A stretch of 64,000 nucleotides of DNA, taken from positions 3,705,001-3,769,000 of the forward strand of contig JAPYXD010000259.1 in assembly GCA_030998225.1 (NCBI GenBank), given 5' to 3'. The translations under genes and the position numbers were made by a program. Positions 24,503-36,987 of the stretch are shown one piece after another. The notes under the pieces were generated by a model. The model saw only the letters and a program-made list of their open reading frames with translations. It had not been told where the DNA came from and made no database searches. The stretch is from Diplolepis rosae. Lineage: Eukaryota; Arthropoda; Insecta; Hymenoptera; Diplolepididae. The number at the start of each line of letters is the position of its first letter. Within the stretch, counting starts at the first letter, position 1.

Positions 24503-25923
24503 ACATTCTCATCATGGATGAGAAGGTCTTGGTTTTATGTGAAAAATGACTTTCGAAATTTTCATCAAATCTTTACGTTTTGAGACCCCCTGAGTCAGGA
24601 AAAAGGATTTTTACGAAAGTGTCTGTTGTCTGTCTGTCTGTCTGTAGTAGGTCGTGTGCGGCATAACTCTCTATAGAATTATCAGATTGAATTGAGCTTT
24701 GGTACACTTTATCGGAGCCGAAAAAGTAAGGACAAGTTCTTTATCTAGCCACATCCAATCAAAATTGAGTGGTTGAGCACTACTTTTGTGTTTTTGAAAA
24801 TAATTTTTTGAAAAAATAAAAAATTTCAATACTGGTTTTAGATAGTGCTTATAAATCTCTACAAATTATCCTGATAACATTTTTTGATTAAATCAAAATT
24901 AGAAATGTTACAGCATATTCAAATTCGAAAAAAGTCAATATCAAAATTCCATTTTCCAGTTAAATTATACGAGATACGAAAAAACGTTATGATACAATAT
25001 TATTTTCTACATAAAGTCCTACAAATTTGAATTGTAACATTTTTTCATAAGATGCATATTTTTCTTTTTAATTCAAAAAAAAATATTGAAAATCCAAAAT
25101 TCAATTTTTTTACAATAATATTCGAAATACGAAAAAAACGTAAGAATACAAAGTTTGTCGTTTCAAAAAAGATCTACAAGTTTTGTCCTAAACAGTTTAT
25201 GAAAAAACATATATTTTTCGTTTCAATTCCAAAAAATACGATTAAAATTCAATAATTCCATTTTTTAGACAAAATATATGAGATACATAAAAAAAGTTCA
25301 AATGAAAAATTATTTGCCTAAATGAGGTCTACAAATTCTTATTAAGAAATTTCTCGACAGGATGTATATTTTATGTTTTGATTTTTAATATTAAAAAAAT
25401 TCGATTTTTTTCACCAAAATATGTGAGTTACGAAATAAGCGTTGTTCTGCAAAATCGTTTCCTTAAATAAAGTCTACGATTATTTTTCCTTTTTGAGATA
25501 TTTGGAAGAAAATAAATAAATAATTTCAATCATGTAATTTATGAAGAAGTTACTGAAATGTATACAGAAAATCGAGCGCGAAGCGCAAGCGCCATGATAA
25601 GAATGTGTTCCTTAAGACTGATAGAACCTTAAGTAAATTGAATTTCCTGTTTCACTTAAACTGATAAAGAAATTTTAGTGAATTTGAGAAAATGAGTAAT
25701 TTACATCATCTTTAATATTATAAAATTGGTTTGAGCTTCAGTATCAAATTATAATAAATAAACTTGAATGTATGTGAAGAGCACAAGAATGAGCGCGAAG
25801 CGCGAGGTCCAGAAAGAACGGAGCGCGACGATCAAATCGCGCGCCCTAGGCGCGCTCAAACTTGCGAGCGAAGCGAGCTGTGCGCGAAGCGCGCGATGAG
25901 AATGTGCCCGCGAAGCGGGCAGA
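24503..25923 (+). repeat. Repeat R, full-length copy R6
   Basis: It starts ACATTCTCATCATGGATGAG and ends CCCGCGAAGCGGGCAGAT plus T run. It is co-linear with R1, including the TCTG run near 24620-24645 and five GC hairpins at 25575-25920. The short plus-strand ORF at 25764-26012 reads through the hairpins and is an artefact. Confidence 0.85.
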
Positions 25924-27402
25924 TTTTTTTTTTTTCAATCAGCTATAAAATGACAGTTTCGTGCTATGTATTATCGACCATTTTCATCTATCGAGTACTT
26001 CTCTCTAAATAATATTTAAGCTTTTAAAAAATCGAAAATTACAAAAATCTTAATTTTTACATAAAATTGATGCTCGCGACCTCTACATTTTTGTATTAAT
26101 CTGAAAAAATTAGGTAAGTATTTTCTCACCTACTGAAACCAATTGTCGCAATACGGCCGCGGAACAACAACAAAAAGTTTTTTGAGAAACACCCTAATAC
26201 ATATGTGATGATAATGTAAAAAGATGCGTCGCTCGATTGAAAATATTAATCAAATTTATCGCGCCATAAAGAGAAAAGTGCGAGACGAATGTTTCAAGTG
26301 TACTTTTAGCTCAGGATGTAAGTAATGTTCTAATAAATCGTGTAGGGATCTTTAAACGAGGCCACTTCTACTTCTAGAGTTTTACAGTTTGTCGAGTAAA
26401 GAGCGAAATTGGTGCAAGCTCACCACAAGCCGCGGCGAGTTTACTTCAGAAGATGATCTATGCCAAGAGGGAAATTAATCTGGTGCGATAATTCAAAGGG
26501 GTTCCATAATACCGAAGTACCGCGACGACAATTTCCAAGTTAATCGATGGTTTCACGCTCGCCGAATTGATACGCCTGGGATTGACAGGTTCTTGTTCCT
26601 GGAGAAGATTAGGAGAAGCCTATACCTCGAGGTTCACGACAGAGCAATGCCCCCGGCATTCTCGTTCCCCTAACATTTCTATACAAAATTAAGAGCCCAT
26701 TTGCTCAAGCTCTCGTCTTCATGTTGCCAAAATTTCATTCTCCTAGTAATGCTTACATACCCGACATACTTGTATTTTATGGATGTCATTAACGAATTTC
26801 AGGACGATGCCAGGAGCTCCCTACTGGGTCCTCAGGAGGTCCTCGAACGCGTCTTCCTTGGACCCTCAGGTCTCCATGTATATCAGAAGGGTTCCATGAA
26901 TACAAAATTATGTCATTTCGGGATTATTAAAACTTGCATTTTCTACGATAATACACGGACAAACTTTTTATAAACTGAGATAATGGTTTTGTGAAATTAA
27001 TAAAAATATTCTTTTTACCATTTGTGTAAACAAATTTGGTTCTTGTCTCAACAAAATATTTCAGTAAACTAACAAAATTTTGGTAACTTTAACGAAATCT
27101 TTAACGAATCTGAAAAAATAAAGCTAGTTTTTGAATTTTTGAAATTTTTTTTAAAAGAAAATGAAGTTAATGATATTTTTTCATTTTACCAAAATTAAGA
27201 AAGTTACAGTATTTTTAAAATTAAAGAAAAACCAATAATAAAATTCCATTTTCGAGTCAAATTATTCGAGATAAGAAAAAACATTGAAATGCAAAATTTT
27301 TTGCTTGAAAGGGATCTGCCAATTTTCATTTAGACAAAATCGTAGGAAAGAGTTCAAGGAAAATCATTTTCTTTAAAGATATCTATTTAGATGAAGATTA
27401 TT
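25924..27402. other. Probably host DNA, unrecognised
   Basis: The part 26210-26960 is clearly richer in G+C and has no copy elsewhere in the window. It includes a 90-codon plus-strand ORF (26701-26973) without a recognisable domain. It may be conserved host sequence, but nothing proves a gene. The part 26950-27400 returns to AT-rich sequence. Confidence 0.35.
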
Positions 27403-29461
27403 ACATTCTCATCATGGATGAGAAGGTATTGGTTTTATGTGAAAAATGACTTTCGAAAATTTCATCAAATCTTTACGTTTTGAGACCCCATGAGTCCGAA
27501 AAAAGGGTTTTTACGAAAGTGTCTGTCTGTTTGTCTGTCTGTCTGTAGGTCATGTGCGGCATAACTCTCGATAGAATTATCAGATTGAATTGAGCTTTGG
27601 TACACTTTATCGGAGCCGAAAAAGTAAGGACAAGTTCTTTATCTAACCACATCCAATCAAAATTGAGGGATTAAGCACTACTTTTATGTTTTTGAAAATA
27701 ATTTTTTGAAAAAATCAAAAATTTCAATACTGGTTTTCCATAGTGCTCATAAATCTCTACAAATTATCCTAATAACATTTTTTGATTAAATCAAAATTAG
27801 AAATGTTACAGCATATTCAAATTCGAAAAAAGTCAATATCAAAATTCCATTTTCCAGTTAAATTATACGAGATACGAAAAAACGTTATGATACAATATTA
27901 TTTTCTACATAAAGACCTACAAATTTGAATTGTAACATTTTTTCATAAGATGCATATTTTTCTTTTTAATTCAAAAAAAAATATTGAAAATCCAAAATTC
28001 AATTTTTTAACAATAATATTCGAAATACGAAAAAAACGTAAGAATACAAAGTTTGTCGTTTCAAAAAGATCTACAAGTTTTGTCTTAAACAGTTTATGAA
28101 AAAACATATATTTTTCGTTTCAATTCCAAAAAATACGATTAAAATTCAATAATTCCATTTTTTAGACAAAATATATGAGATACATAAAAAAAGTTCAAAT
28201 GAAAAATTATTTGCCTAAATGAGGTCTACAAATTCTTATTAAGAAATTTCTCGACAGGATGTATATTTTATGTTTTGATTTTTAATATTAAAAAAATTCG
28301 ATTTTTTTCACCAAAATATGTGAGATACGAAATAAGCCTTGTTCTGCAAAATCGTTTCCTTAAGGTAGTACGATCACGAAAATTAGACCTCAGACAAAAA
28401 TAGATAATTTTGCTTTCAAGAATAGCAACATTATTATTGAAGGGCCAATTTGAATGAGAAAAGATTATTTTTCATGAAAAAAATTTGAAACACAAAAATA
28501 TAATGTTATTAATAAATTTTATTTTTGACCAAACTTATTTTCTTATCGCTTCGAGTCAAATTTTTGAAAATGATGCGATTCTAATAAATTATGGTTCACT
28601 TTTTTAGAAAAAAGATTCTCTACAACTTGACCGTTTCCTATTTTTGAAATTGAATTAATTATTATCAAATACAGCAATTTGTTTATAAAAATTTTGTTTT
28701 GAAAAATTGTTTTTTATAATTTTAGCCATTAAAGAATTCATTTTCAAAAATCGGAAACGGTCAAGTTGTAGAGAATCTTTTTCCTAAAAAAATGAACCGT
28801 GATTTATTATAATCGCATCATTTTTAAAAATTTGTCTCGAAGCGATAAGAAAATAAGTTTGGGTAAAAAAGAAATTTATTAATAACATTATTTTTTTGTG
28901 TTTCAAATTTTTTTCATGAAAAATAATCTTTTCTCTTTCAAATTAGCCCTTCAAAAATAATATTGCTATTCTTGAAACCAAATTTATCTATTTTAGCCTG
29001 AGGTCTAATTTTCGTGATCGTACTACCTTAAATAAAGTCTACGATTATTTTTTCTTTTTGAGAGATTTGGAAGAAAATAAATTATTTTAATCATGTAATT
29101 TATTAAAAAGTTACTGAAATGTATACAGAAAATCGAGCGCGAAGCGCGAACGCCATGACGAGAATGTGTTCCTTAAGGCCGATAGAGCCTTAAGTAAATT
29201 GAATTTCCTGTTTCACTTAAACTGAAAAAGAAATTTAGTGAATTTGAGAAAATAAGTAATTCACATCATCTTTAATATTATAAAATTGGTTTGAGCTTCA
29301 GTATTAAATTATAAGAAATAAACTTAAATGTATGCGAAGAGCACAAGACCGAGTGCGAAGCGCGACGATTAAATCGCGCGCCCTAGGCGCGCTCAAACTT
29401 GCGAGCGAGGCGAGCTGCGCGCAAAGCGCGCGATGAGAATGTTCCCGCGAAGCGGGCAGAT
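27403..29461 (+). repeat. Repeat R copy R7, interrupted by S3
   Basis: It has both R ends and is very similar to R6 along its length. At 28360 a foldback (S3, 28360-29031) interrupts the phrase ATCGTTTCCTTAAATAAAGT, which is intact in R1 (3285-3304) and R6. Removing S3 and one TTAA restores the R1/R6 order. Confidence 0.85.
28360..29031. mobile_element. TTAA foldback element, family S copy S3
   Basis: It begins TTAAGGTAGTACGATCACGA and ends TCGTGATCGTACTACCTTAA, an exact complement over 20 bases. Arms are about 330 bp. TTAA is duplicated at the two ends, as shown by comparison with the uninterrupted R copies. Non-coding. Confidence 0.92.
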
Positions 29462-30755
29462 TTTTTTTCTATAGGACGTTTACTTTTCATTTTATTTGTT
29501 AAGAATGCTATTTAAAATAAAATATATTATTCTTTTTCTTTGAACTCGATATCCCATTTTTCATGAACATAAGTTTACAAACCAAAAGTTTTTTTTTTCT
29601 GATTAGTAGTGACATTTTTATTTTATTAAGGCCATGGACAAACCTGACAATGTGACTGAATTATAGTTTATATTTATGTAAGATAATTGCCAATCATTTT
29701 TCCAGTTTTATTTGCTGCAGAAGAAATATTTTGCGAAATTTTCATAAAAACGAACTAGATCGACATTTCGTATATTATTTTTTCTATAAGATCTTACACA
29801 TTTTCAAAAAGATATTTGATTAGAAAAAAGTTATCTTATAGAAATATATTCTTCTATGCTTAAAATTAAAAAACTAAAATTTTTAGAAAAAGCCATCATA
29901 ATTTTTTTGTTTGATTAGTTTCAAAAGTTGCCGAATGATTAAAGGGCTAAAATTTGTAAATTTTTCTATATGAAAGCTTTCAATTAATCCTTTTAAAACT
30001 AAAGAAAATTATTTAGATAATTTTAAAAATATTTAAAATACGCACTCGACATAAATTATTTTTTAATCGAAAAAATAAAAGCGAAAAATTGGATATTTCA
30101 AAACTTTAAATCTTGATTTCCATCATTTAAAAACTTCTAAATTATATTTCTTTTACAATCGTGATATCACTGACGACTAAATTTCCCCTAAATTGGAGTT
30201 TTGAATTTCATATTCCACTCTAGTAGTTTTCAAATTAGGGGAATAATCTCAACTTTTAAATAAAAATGCTAGTGATGTTTATTTCAGAAAAGGAGAGAAA
30301 CTAAATTACGAATTTTTAAATTTGAATCGAAATTGATAATTTCATTCTTAAAAAGCATGAATGAAGGGACAAATTAGGTGCACTTATTATTCCATTAAAT
30401 CAGTTAAACACTGCATAACCTGGAATCCTTTATATGTACTTCAATTTTTATGGGATTTTTTGTTCATATAAGTTGATTTGTTCGTGTAAGATAACTTTTT
30501 CAATTTATAAAAAATCTTTCTGAAAATTTGGGAAATGTGACAAAAGACAATAAAGCATGTCCATAAATTATTTTTAGAAAAACATTTGAAAAAAATTTGA
30601 AAACTTATCAACAACAATTACAGTTAAATGAAGAAATTTTCACTCAAACGAAGTTGACAGACGTTCTTTATCGTCTCCTGTTGTATTTACCAAATTTTCA
30701 GCAAAATATTTTGTAAAATAAAAAAGTTATCTTACACGAATTTTTACAGGAATTA
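29462..30755. other. Unrecognised AT-rich DNA
   Basis: About 1.3 kb with very high A+T, no repeat partner and no ORF of interest. Confidence 0.35.
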
Positions 30756-31027
30756 CTCTCTAAATCTGAATCAGTAAAAATCTACCGATTATCAGTAAAA
30801 TTTCACCGATTCAAATAGCTGAAAAGAGGTTACTGTGGATCAGTTAAATTTTACTGATTACTTCAGTGAAAATTAACTGATTTTACAGTGAAAAATACTT
30901 TTTCATTGATTCAATTAGTGAAAATTAACTGATTTAACGGTGAAAATATGTTTTTCACTGATGAATCGGTGAAAATGCAAATCACTAATTCAATCAGTGA
31001 AAATTTGACTGATTCAGATTTAGAGGG
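30756..31027. mobile_element. TA-flanked MITE, family V copy 2 (272 bp)
   Basis: Starts CTCTCTAAATCTGAATCAGT and ends GATTCAGATTTAGAGGG, flanked by TA (30754-30755 and 31028-31029). It is collinear with copy 1 (951-1222) and has the same length, with scattered substitutions. Confidence 0.8.
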
Positions 31028-31292
31028 TAGGTCACGTGATCTGGTTGAACCAGGGTTTTAATTAATAAATCATAAATATGCATATAAGTTCCGTATGTGA
31101 AAAGAACTGTAAGTCATAAGAGGAAATATTAAAATATTTACATTTAAAAGTCTGCTTTCTTAAATGTTTAAAACAATTTACTTCAAAAGAATTAAGGTAT
31201 CAAAATGCACAGATTTCATAAATGACTCAAATTCAAATGTTAAATTTTGCTTATTTCATAATTGCGGATCTTATTAATGTTTCTATAACTGT

Positions 31293-31833
31293 TTGATATC
31301 CCTGGCGAAAGTATCGGACAGGAATTCATTCCGAGCCAATCATAACTATTCCGATTCATTCCGATATCTGTATCCGAGCCAATTCGAATCATTCCGAACC
31401 AATCCGAAAAACGTTTTATCACTCGTTTGATGAAAAACGGTAAAAAAACCGATCCGACCTAATCCGGTTTAATCCGAGGCAACAATCCGAATGAATCAGA
31501 ACCAATCCGAAACCAAGTTTTCAATCTAAATCAATCCGAGCTTGGATTGATCCAAACCGAATTTTCAATTAAAATTAATCCAAATCGTTCCGACCTCGGA
31601 TTCATTCGGATTGATTCTAATTGAAAATTCTGTTTGGATCAATCCAAGCTCGGATTGATTCGTATTGATCTGCATTGAAAACTTGGTTTTACCGTTTTTC
31701 ATCAAACGAATTATAAAACGTTTTTCGGATTGGTTCGGAATGATTCGCATTGGCTCGAATACAGATATCGGAATGAATCGGAATAGTTCTGATTGGCTTG
31801 GAATGAATTGCTATCAGACACTTTCGCCAGGGT
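31293..31833. mobile_element. Foldback with CCGAATC/GATTCGG-rich arms, family U copy 1
   Basis: The ends CCCTGGCGAAAGTATCGGAC (left) and GACACTTTCGCCAGGG (right) are complementary. Arms of about 150-260 bp follow, full of CCGATTCATTCCG words. AT dinucleotides flank both ends. ORFs on both strands (31240-31422, 31565-31865) are mirror shadows of the arms. Confidence 0.8.
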
Positions 31834-32323
31834 ATAAAATACAAAAAAAAACGTCGAAAGTCTAATTCTGACGCGTGATTATTAAAACTATTATAAAACT
31901 GTGATAAATATGTGTTCTCAACTCGTAACTTGTGTGCATTGACCTGTCAGTCTCCCGGTAACAAATGCAATCGGCACTGTTCTTATCTACTTATTTTCCC
32001 CAGTTGGCGGCGATGAATGAAAGCGGAAAATGTGGAATTCATGCGTACGCCACGATAAGAAAATTGCGATAGAGCAGACACAATTTTTCTCTCGCGATTC
32101 CGTGCTTCAAACTCGTTTTAAACGCGACAAACACAGACCGCCGCTGCATACAAGCGACATCAAGATCAGGAGAATTTTAAATTTTCTACAAATTTTATAA
32201 GGAGACCTCGACGTGAATCAGAAATAACGTCAAATATTAGCTCTATTGAAAAACTATGGAACCACTGATTATCCTTAATAAGAAAATGAATAAACCAACT
32301 TTTATCTAAATTTGAAATTGCTA
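31834..32323. other. Unrecognised DNA
   Basis: No repeat partner. The stretch 31930-32180 has higher G+C and may be host sequence. No ORF with a recognisable domain. Confidence 0.35.
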
Positions 32324-32643
32324 CACAGAGAAACTTTTTGTAGCAATATATGTTTTATTTCATAATGAAAATTTTTAAAAATAATAGGAATTTAGGGAAA
32401 ATCGAGATGTAATGGTAATTATTTCTAGCGAACTGGAAATTTCTTCGCAGTCTTAATATTAAAAATCCAAAAAATTATGAGAAACTAGTATAGGTTATAG
32501 TAAAGTTCGACACAACCTATAGTAAATTATTGTAAAGTTTTACTAAAGTTAAATATTTTAATGCCGAAAGGTCTTACCATGAAATGTTTGACCCTAAATT
32601 GAAATGTAGTTTAGCAAAAATTCGAAACTTCGGTTTCTCCGTG
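32324..32643. mobile_element. TA-flanked MITE (about 320 bp)
   Basis: The left end CACAGAGAAACTTTTTG is complementary to the right end (AAACTTCGGTTTCTCCGTG) with a few mismatches. TA is on both sides (32322-32323 and 32644-32645). Interior non-coding. Confidence 0.6.
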
Positions 32644-32764
32644 TATGAATCAACAATTGAATTTCATCACGAAAAAAATGTATTTCAAATTTAATTGTTT
32701 GAGGCCTTTAACGGTTATGTGATATTTAATCAAATTTCAACCAAATTTTTAATTATTCATGTCT

Positions 32765-33098
32765 CCACACTGGCGAAAGTTTCGGATTGGGATTTAATCC
32801 GAGCCATTCCAAAATGTCTTTCCAAAAAAATCCAAAAAACATTTTGGATATCATTCGATGCAAATCGGTTAGAAATCAATCCGATTCATTCCAGTGTAAT
32901 ACGAATCAATCCGAATTAATACGAAGTCGGAATGACTCGAATTAAAAATTCCGTTTGGATCAACCCGAGTCGGATTTATTTTTAATCGATATACATTGAA
33001 CGAGATCCAAAATGTTTTTCGGATTGGTACGGAATTATTCGGAAACAGAATTCAGAATGATTCGGATTTGCTCGGATTTAAATCCCCCAGGTAGGAAT
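32765..33098. mobile_element. Foldback family U copy 2 (degenerate)
   Basis: It shares ACTGGCGAAAGTTTCGG with copy 1 and has CCGATTCATTCC / GGATTGGTACGGAA arms. The right end runs into CCCCCAGGTAGG of repeat X. More diverged than copy 1. Confidence 0.6.
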
Positions 33099-33262
33099 GT
33101 CTTAAGTTTCACTTGTCAGTTAATTAGTAAATAGTAAGTCAAAACTAGTAAGAAAAAATTCGTAAGGGACTTACTACTTATTTGTAAGTTTAACTATTAC
33201 AAGTTACTCTGGAGTGAAACTTGTCCAGTTTCCCCCGTGATTAACTTTTGAATATTTCTTGT
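33087..33262 (+). repeat. Repeat X copy 1
   Basis: The stretch from CCCAGGTAGGAATGTCTTAA to GTTTCCCCCGTGATTAACTT recurs at 51823-51990 in the same orientation with modest differences. No inverted ends and no ORF. Confidence 0.65.
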
Positions 33263-33329
33263 GAGTAATTGTTGAGGCATTTGTAAGCAAAAACTTGGAA
33301 TCATTGCATTTAACCCTTTGAAGCATACA

Positions 33330-33810
33330 TTTTTGTAATTGTCCAATGATCGTGAAAATGTGTACTCGGGGATTTTCGAGGTCGCTGATTATGAATCTGA
33401 TGCCAGATTTTCAAAATACAAGATGGCGGATCCAATATGGCGGATGCCGAAAGTAAATTTTCAAGAAAATTGATGAAAATATTTACTAAGGGGTTTTTTG
33501 GGTCGCTGATTACGAATCCGACGTCAGATTTCAAAAATTTAAGATGGCGAATTCAATATGGCGTCCGCCGAAGTGTTACTTATCAAGAATATTCATGAGA
33601 ATGTTTACTACGAAGTTTTTCGGGTAGCTGATTACGAATCTGACGTCGGATTCATAATCAGCGACCCAAAAAATCTCTTGGTGAATATTTTCATAAATAT
33701 TCTTGAAAAATAACGTTCCGATGTCCACCATGTTGGATCCGCCATATTTGATTTTGAAAATGTAACGTCGAATTCGTTATCAGCGATCCTGAAAGCTTAT
33801 TCTCACCAAA
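33330..33810. repeat. Tandem-like units with CGCTGATTACGAATC and ATGGCGGATCC
   Basis: Roughly 130-150-bp units repeat: GTCGCTGATTATGAATC, a CAGATTTTCAAAATACAAGA phrase, ATGGCGGATCCAATATGGCG, then AAGAAAATTGATGAAAATAT. The last unit is inverted (GATTCATAATCAGCGACCC near 33647-33665, CCATGTTGGATCCGCCAT near 33728). Related single phrases occur at 8833, 17805 and 18125. Confidence 0.65.
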
Positions 33811-34075
33811 TTTAAAATTATTATCTTGGATAGATTCTTTAAAAATGAATTTTTTCGAAACAAGTACAATTTTTGTCAGTTTGTTTATTTATAAACCTAA
33901 TACTATTAGCAATTATGCTAATTTGACTGTATATTTATGTTATTTCATCACTTAGGTATCTGCAAATAGCAAAAAACCAGATCTGAATCCATTAAAAAGT
34001 ATTCGAAAAGCAAAACTGAAAAAACATTGAGGTGGTAACGTGGGTTACCACCATGGTATTAACCATTCATTTCTA

Positions 34076-34183
34076 CAAAATGGTACGTTGTTGGAAAAAA
34101 TTGGTTTTAGGGTCCCAAAATGATTAAATCGACTTAATAACTTTTGGACCCTAAGGTCAATTTTTTCCAACAACGTACCATTT
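34076..34183. repeat. 108-bp hairpin related to repeat Y
   Basis: AAAATGGTACGTTGTTGG at 34078 pairs with CCAACAACGTACCATTTT (34163-34180), and TTTAGGGTCC pairs with GGACCCTAAGG. The centre contains ATGATTAAATCGACTTAATA. The words GGTACGT and TAGGGTCC tie it to family Y. Confidence 0.7.
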
Positions 34184-34260
34184 TATTTAAATTGAGGGGC
34201 AGTTAAACTTACACTGTTTTTAATAACTCATTTTTACACCCTCATTATAAATGAGAAGGT

Positions 34261-34450
34261 CCCGTGTAGAAATTGCCCTATCTTTCCTTATTTCAAGTTG
34301 GGTTCTAGTGGGGCCCGGACTAGAATTTCCTCATCTAGAAAAAACTGATAGGGGCCCTGTTAGCACCCGATTAGTATTTCTAGTCCAGAGAAAACTGATA
34401 GGGGCCCTGTCAGGTTCCAGTCAGGAATTCCTTGTTTCGCTTAAGTATGG
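34261..34450 (+). repeat. Left terminal and subterminal repeats of the transposon
   Basis: After the 14-bp terminal repeat come TCTAGTGGGGCCCGGAC (34304-34320), then two related blocks AACTGATAGGGGCCCTGTTAG (about 34343) and AACTGATAGGGGCCCTGTCAG (about 34393). Such repeated subterminal motifs are typical transposase-binding sites in CACTA-like elements. That role is inferred here. Confidence 0.7.
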
Positions 34451-34598
34451 AAAATCTATTTGTATCTAGCGGGGCCCCGACTAGAGAATCCCTACTATTA
34501 ATATTTGTGGTTAAGGTTAGGTCCATTAGATACAACATAACCTTTGTTCGTGAAGTGTTATCTTTGCTTGTGCACTGCTACAATTTTTTTGCATCGTG

Positions 34599-36987
34599 AT
34601 GGAAAGAAAAAGGCGAGAGCAGGCTCAAGGAAGACTGCGGAGTAAAAAGTTTCGCTTGATGCAAAAAATTGGACAAAGAATAGATTCTGACAAAAATGAA
34701 AACATTGTAGAGGATATATGTGTCATCGACTATTCCGGAAGGTAAATAATATATTTTGCTTAAATTTATAATTAATTTAACTGTATAAAATAATAAAATG
34801 AAATCATATAACAATAGTATAATTATCTTTCGAAATATCTGATTTGCTTAGTAGCGTTTCAGATGAGAATGTAAAAAACATTGAGGTTACATCAGTGCAC
34901 ATTGATACAGAGGGCAGCTCAGGAGGTAATTAATATAGTTATAATAAAAAATTTAATTAAAGATTAAAATATGTAATTTAAGAACAACATTATTTTTTTG
35001 AGAAAAATGATAGAAATGTATCAAAATTGTAGGTTCAAAATTTTTTTTTCAGTACTCGTTAGGAAATTTCTTAATTAAAAGTTTTATTTAAAAAGAACTC
35101 ATTATTTTCTTACTTTCAGATGAATTAACTAGTTCCATCGAACTAACTACATCAACTTCAAGTCTAAATGTTAATAGGAGTCAAGAGGAGGAGGTCGTCG
35201 ACAATTATTTACCTGACGATGTACAGAAATATTATTACCAAATTCATGGTGATTCGTCTGAAGATTCGTCAAGTGACTCTGATAATGATGTATTAGACAT
35301 TCCACAATATAATCCTCCGCCGGAAATTGAACCGTTGCGTAAATTTGCACATAGAATAAATCAAAAGGACCTGGATGTTTTACTCGGAATTTTGAGAAAG
35401 CGCTTACTACCTACCTTACCTAAAAGTTCTAAAACTTTTCTTCGAACTGTTGATGCTCAATATAATATTATTGAGATGACAGCTTCGAAAAAAAATCCAG
35501 GACAGTTTGTTTATTTTGGCATAAGGAAAGGTTTACAAGACTGTGTAAATCCTGATCTACACATGAATAAAAAAATACAGTTGCAAGTTAGTGCCGACGG
35601 TATTCCTTTAAAGAAATCAGGAGATGATCAATTCTGGATATTGTCAGGGAAAGTTCATTTCTATCCGGAAGTATATGAAGTGTTTGCGATTGCAATATTT
35701 TTTGGACAATCAAAACCAAACAACTCCGAAGAATATTTGGAACAGTTCATAGACGAAGTTAATGAACTACAGAAAGTCGGAATTATTATAAAAGAAGTGA
35801 AAATGGAGTTTGAATTAAAGTGCATTATCTGTGACACGCCCGCACGAGCTTTTTTAAAAAACACATTAGGCCATGGCGGCATAGAAGCCTGCGAAAGATG
35901 TGAGGTCTTAGGCATAAGAGTAGAACGTAGGACAGTTTATCCTGATACTGAAGCCCGAGAAAGAACTGACGCTTCTTTCAGATGTCATCGACAGCCTAGA
36001 CATCACAATGGCCCTTCACCTTTGTTGCGCATAGATCCTCCGATAGACATAATTTCAATGTTTATCCTTGACTTTATGCACCTTTTCTGCAATGGCATTA
36101 TGAAAAAAATATTGGATTCTTTGCATACTGGAAATTTGAATGTCAGACTCGATGTAAGAAGCAGACTCGAACTTGGTAGACGATTGGAGTCTATAAAGAC
36201 TCAGATACCCTTAGAATTTCAGCGAAAAACAAGATCAACTGCATCGCTTGCAAAATGGAAAGCAACTGAATTTAGGTTCTTCTTACTTTATTGCGGACCA
36301 GTTGTTTTAAAGCATCTTCTAAGAAACGAATTATACAATCATTTCTTGCTTTTACACGTGGCTGCTAGAATCTTATGTTCTGAAGAATTTTGCCACTTGT
36401 ATTTTGCTCATGCCAAAGTATATTTGCGCAGCTTTTTTATAGCCTTAGAGAACTATTATGGTCCAGAATCTCAGATTTTGAATGCTCACCACCTAATACA
36501 CGTTGCTGATGACGTGAAATCTATGGATTGTAACTTGAGTCTGATTACTGCTTTTAAATTTGAAAGCTTTTTAGGACGGATTAAGAAAAGAATTCGAACA
36601 CCGAAATGCCCGTTATCACAGGTTTGTCGTCGACTTTTTGAAGAAAGTTGTGTAATAGCAAAGAAAAACGTTACGATACCAGGAAATATCGAGATTTTAA
36701 AAACCAATACTGCGAACGGTGACATTAATCAAATCAGGTATAAGGATGTTTTTATTTCAAACTCTTCTCCGAACGATATGATTCTCCTAAGAAATGGCAA
36801 TATTGCTAGCGTCAATAGAATGTTTCATGATGACGAAGGTCTTGAACTCGAATGTCAGATATGGAAGAAAAATAAACCTCTGTATTTTTATCCTTGTAAT
36901 TCCATGAAGTTCGATATTTGTGATGCACACAATGAGCCTTCAAGTAACACTAAACTTTTTCGGCTAACTTTATTTACAAGAAACTAG
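34599..36987 (+). CDS. CMC-type DDE transposase, 3 exons, 694 residues, uninterrupted
   Basis: Exons read by eye: 34599-34741, 34852-34925 and 35120-36987. Each intron has GT...AG, and the frame stays open across both joins (2085 bases including the stop). The ATG at 34599 is the first in frame after a T-rich stretch. The first 144 residues are charged and acidic (SSEDSSSDSDND). The catalytic core follows. Likely catalytic residues by analogy with CACTA TNP2-like proteins are D232 in SADGIP, D311 in CDTPARAF, and E554 in FKFESFLGRIKK. Between them are a CIIC pair, ACERC, and LDFMHLFCNG. It would cut and join the element's ends in the nucleus. No stop, frameshift or missing motif is seen. It could still be inactive through subtle substitutions. 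The upstream exons rest on splice-site consensus only. Confidence 0.87.

Noticed and set aside
24503..25923. Repeat R as a Helitron
   Set aside because: The terminal hairpin fits loosely, but the typical TC start and CTRR end are not present and no replicase gene is seen, so the class is left open.
26210..26973. Possible host exon in the GC-richer block
   Set aside because: No ORF with a recognisable domain and no coherent set of splice sites. Composition alone is not enough.
34261..34274. piggyBac or hAT assignment of the two-gene transposon
   Set aside because: The 2-bp duplication and the transposase motifs fit neither the TTAA rule nor the 8-bp rule.
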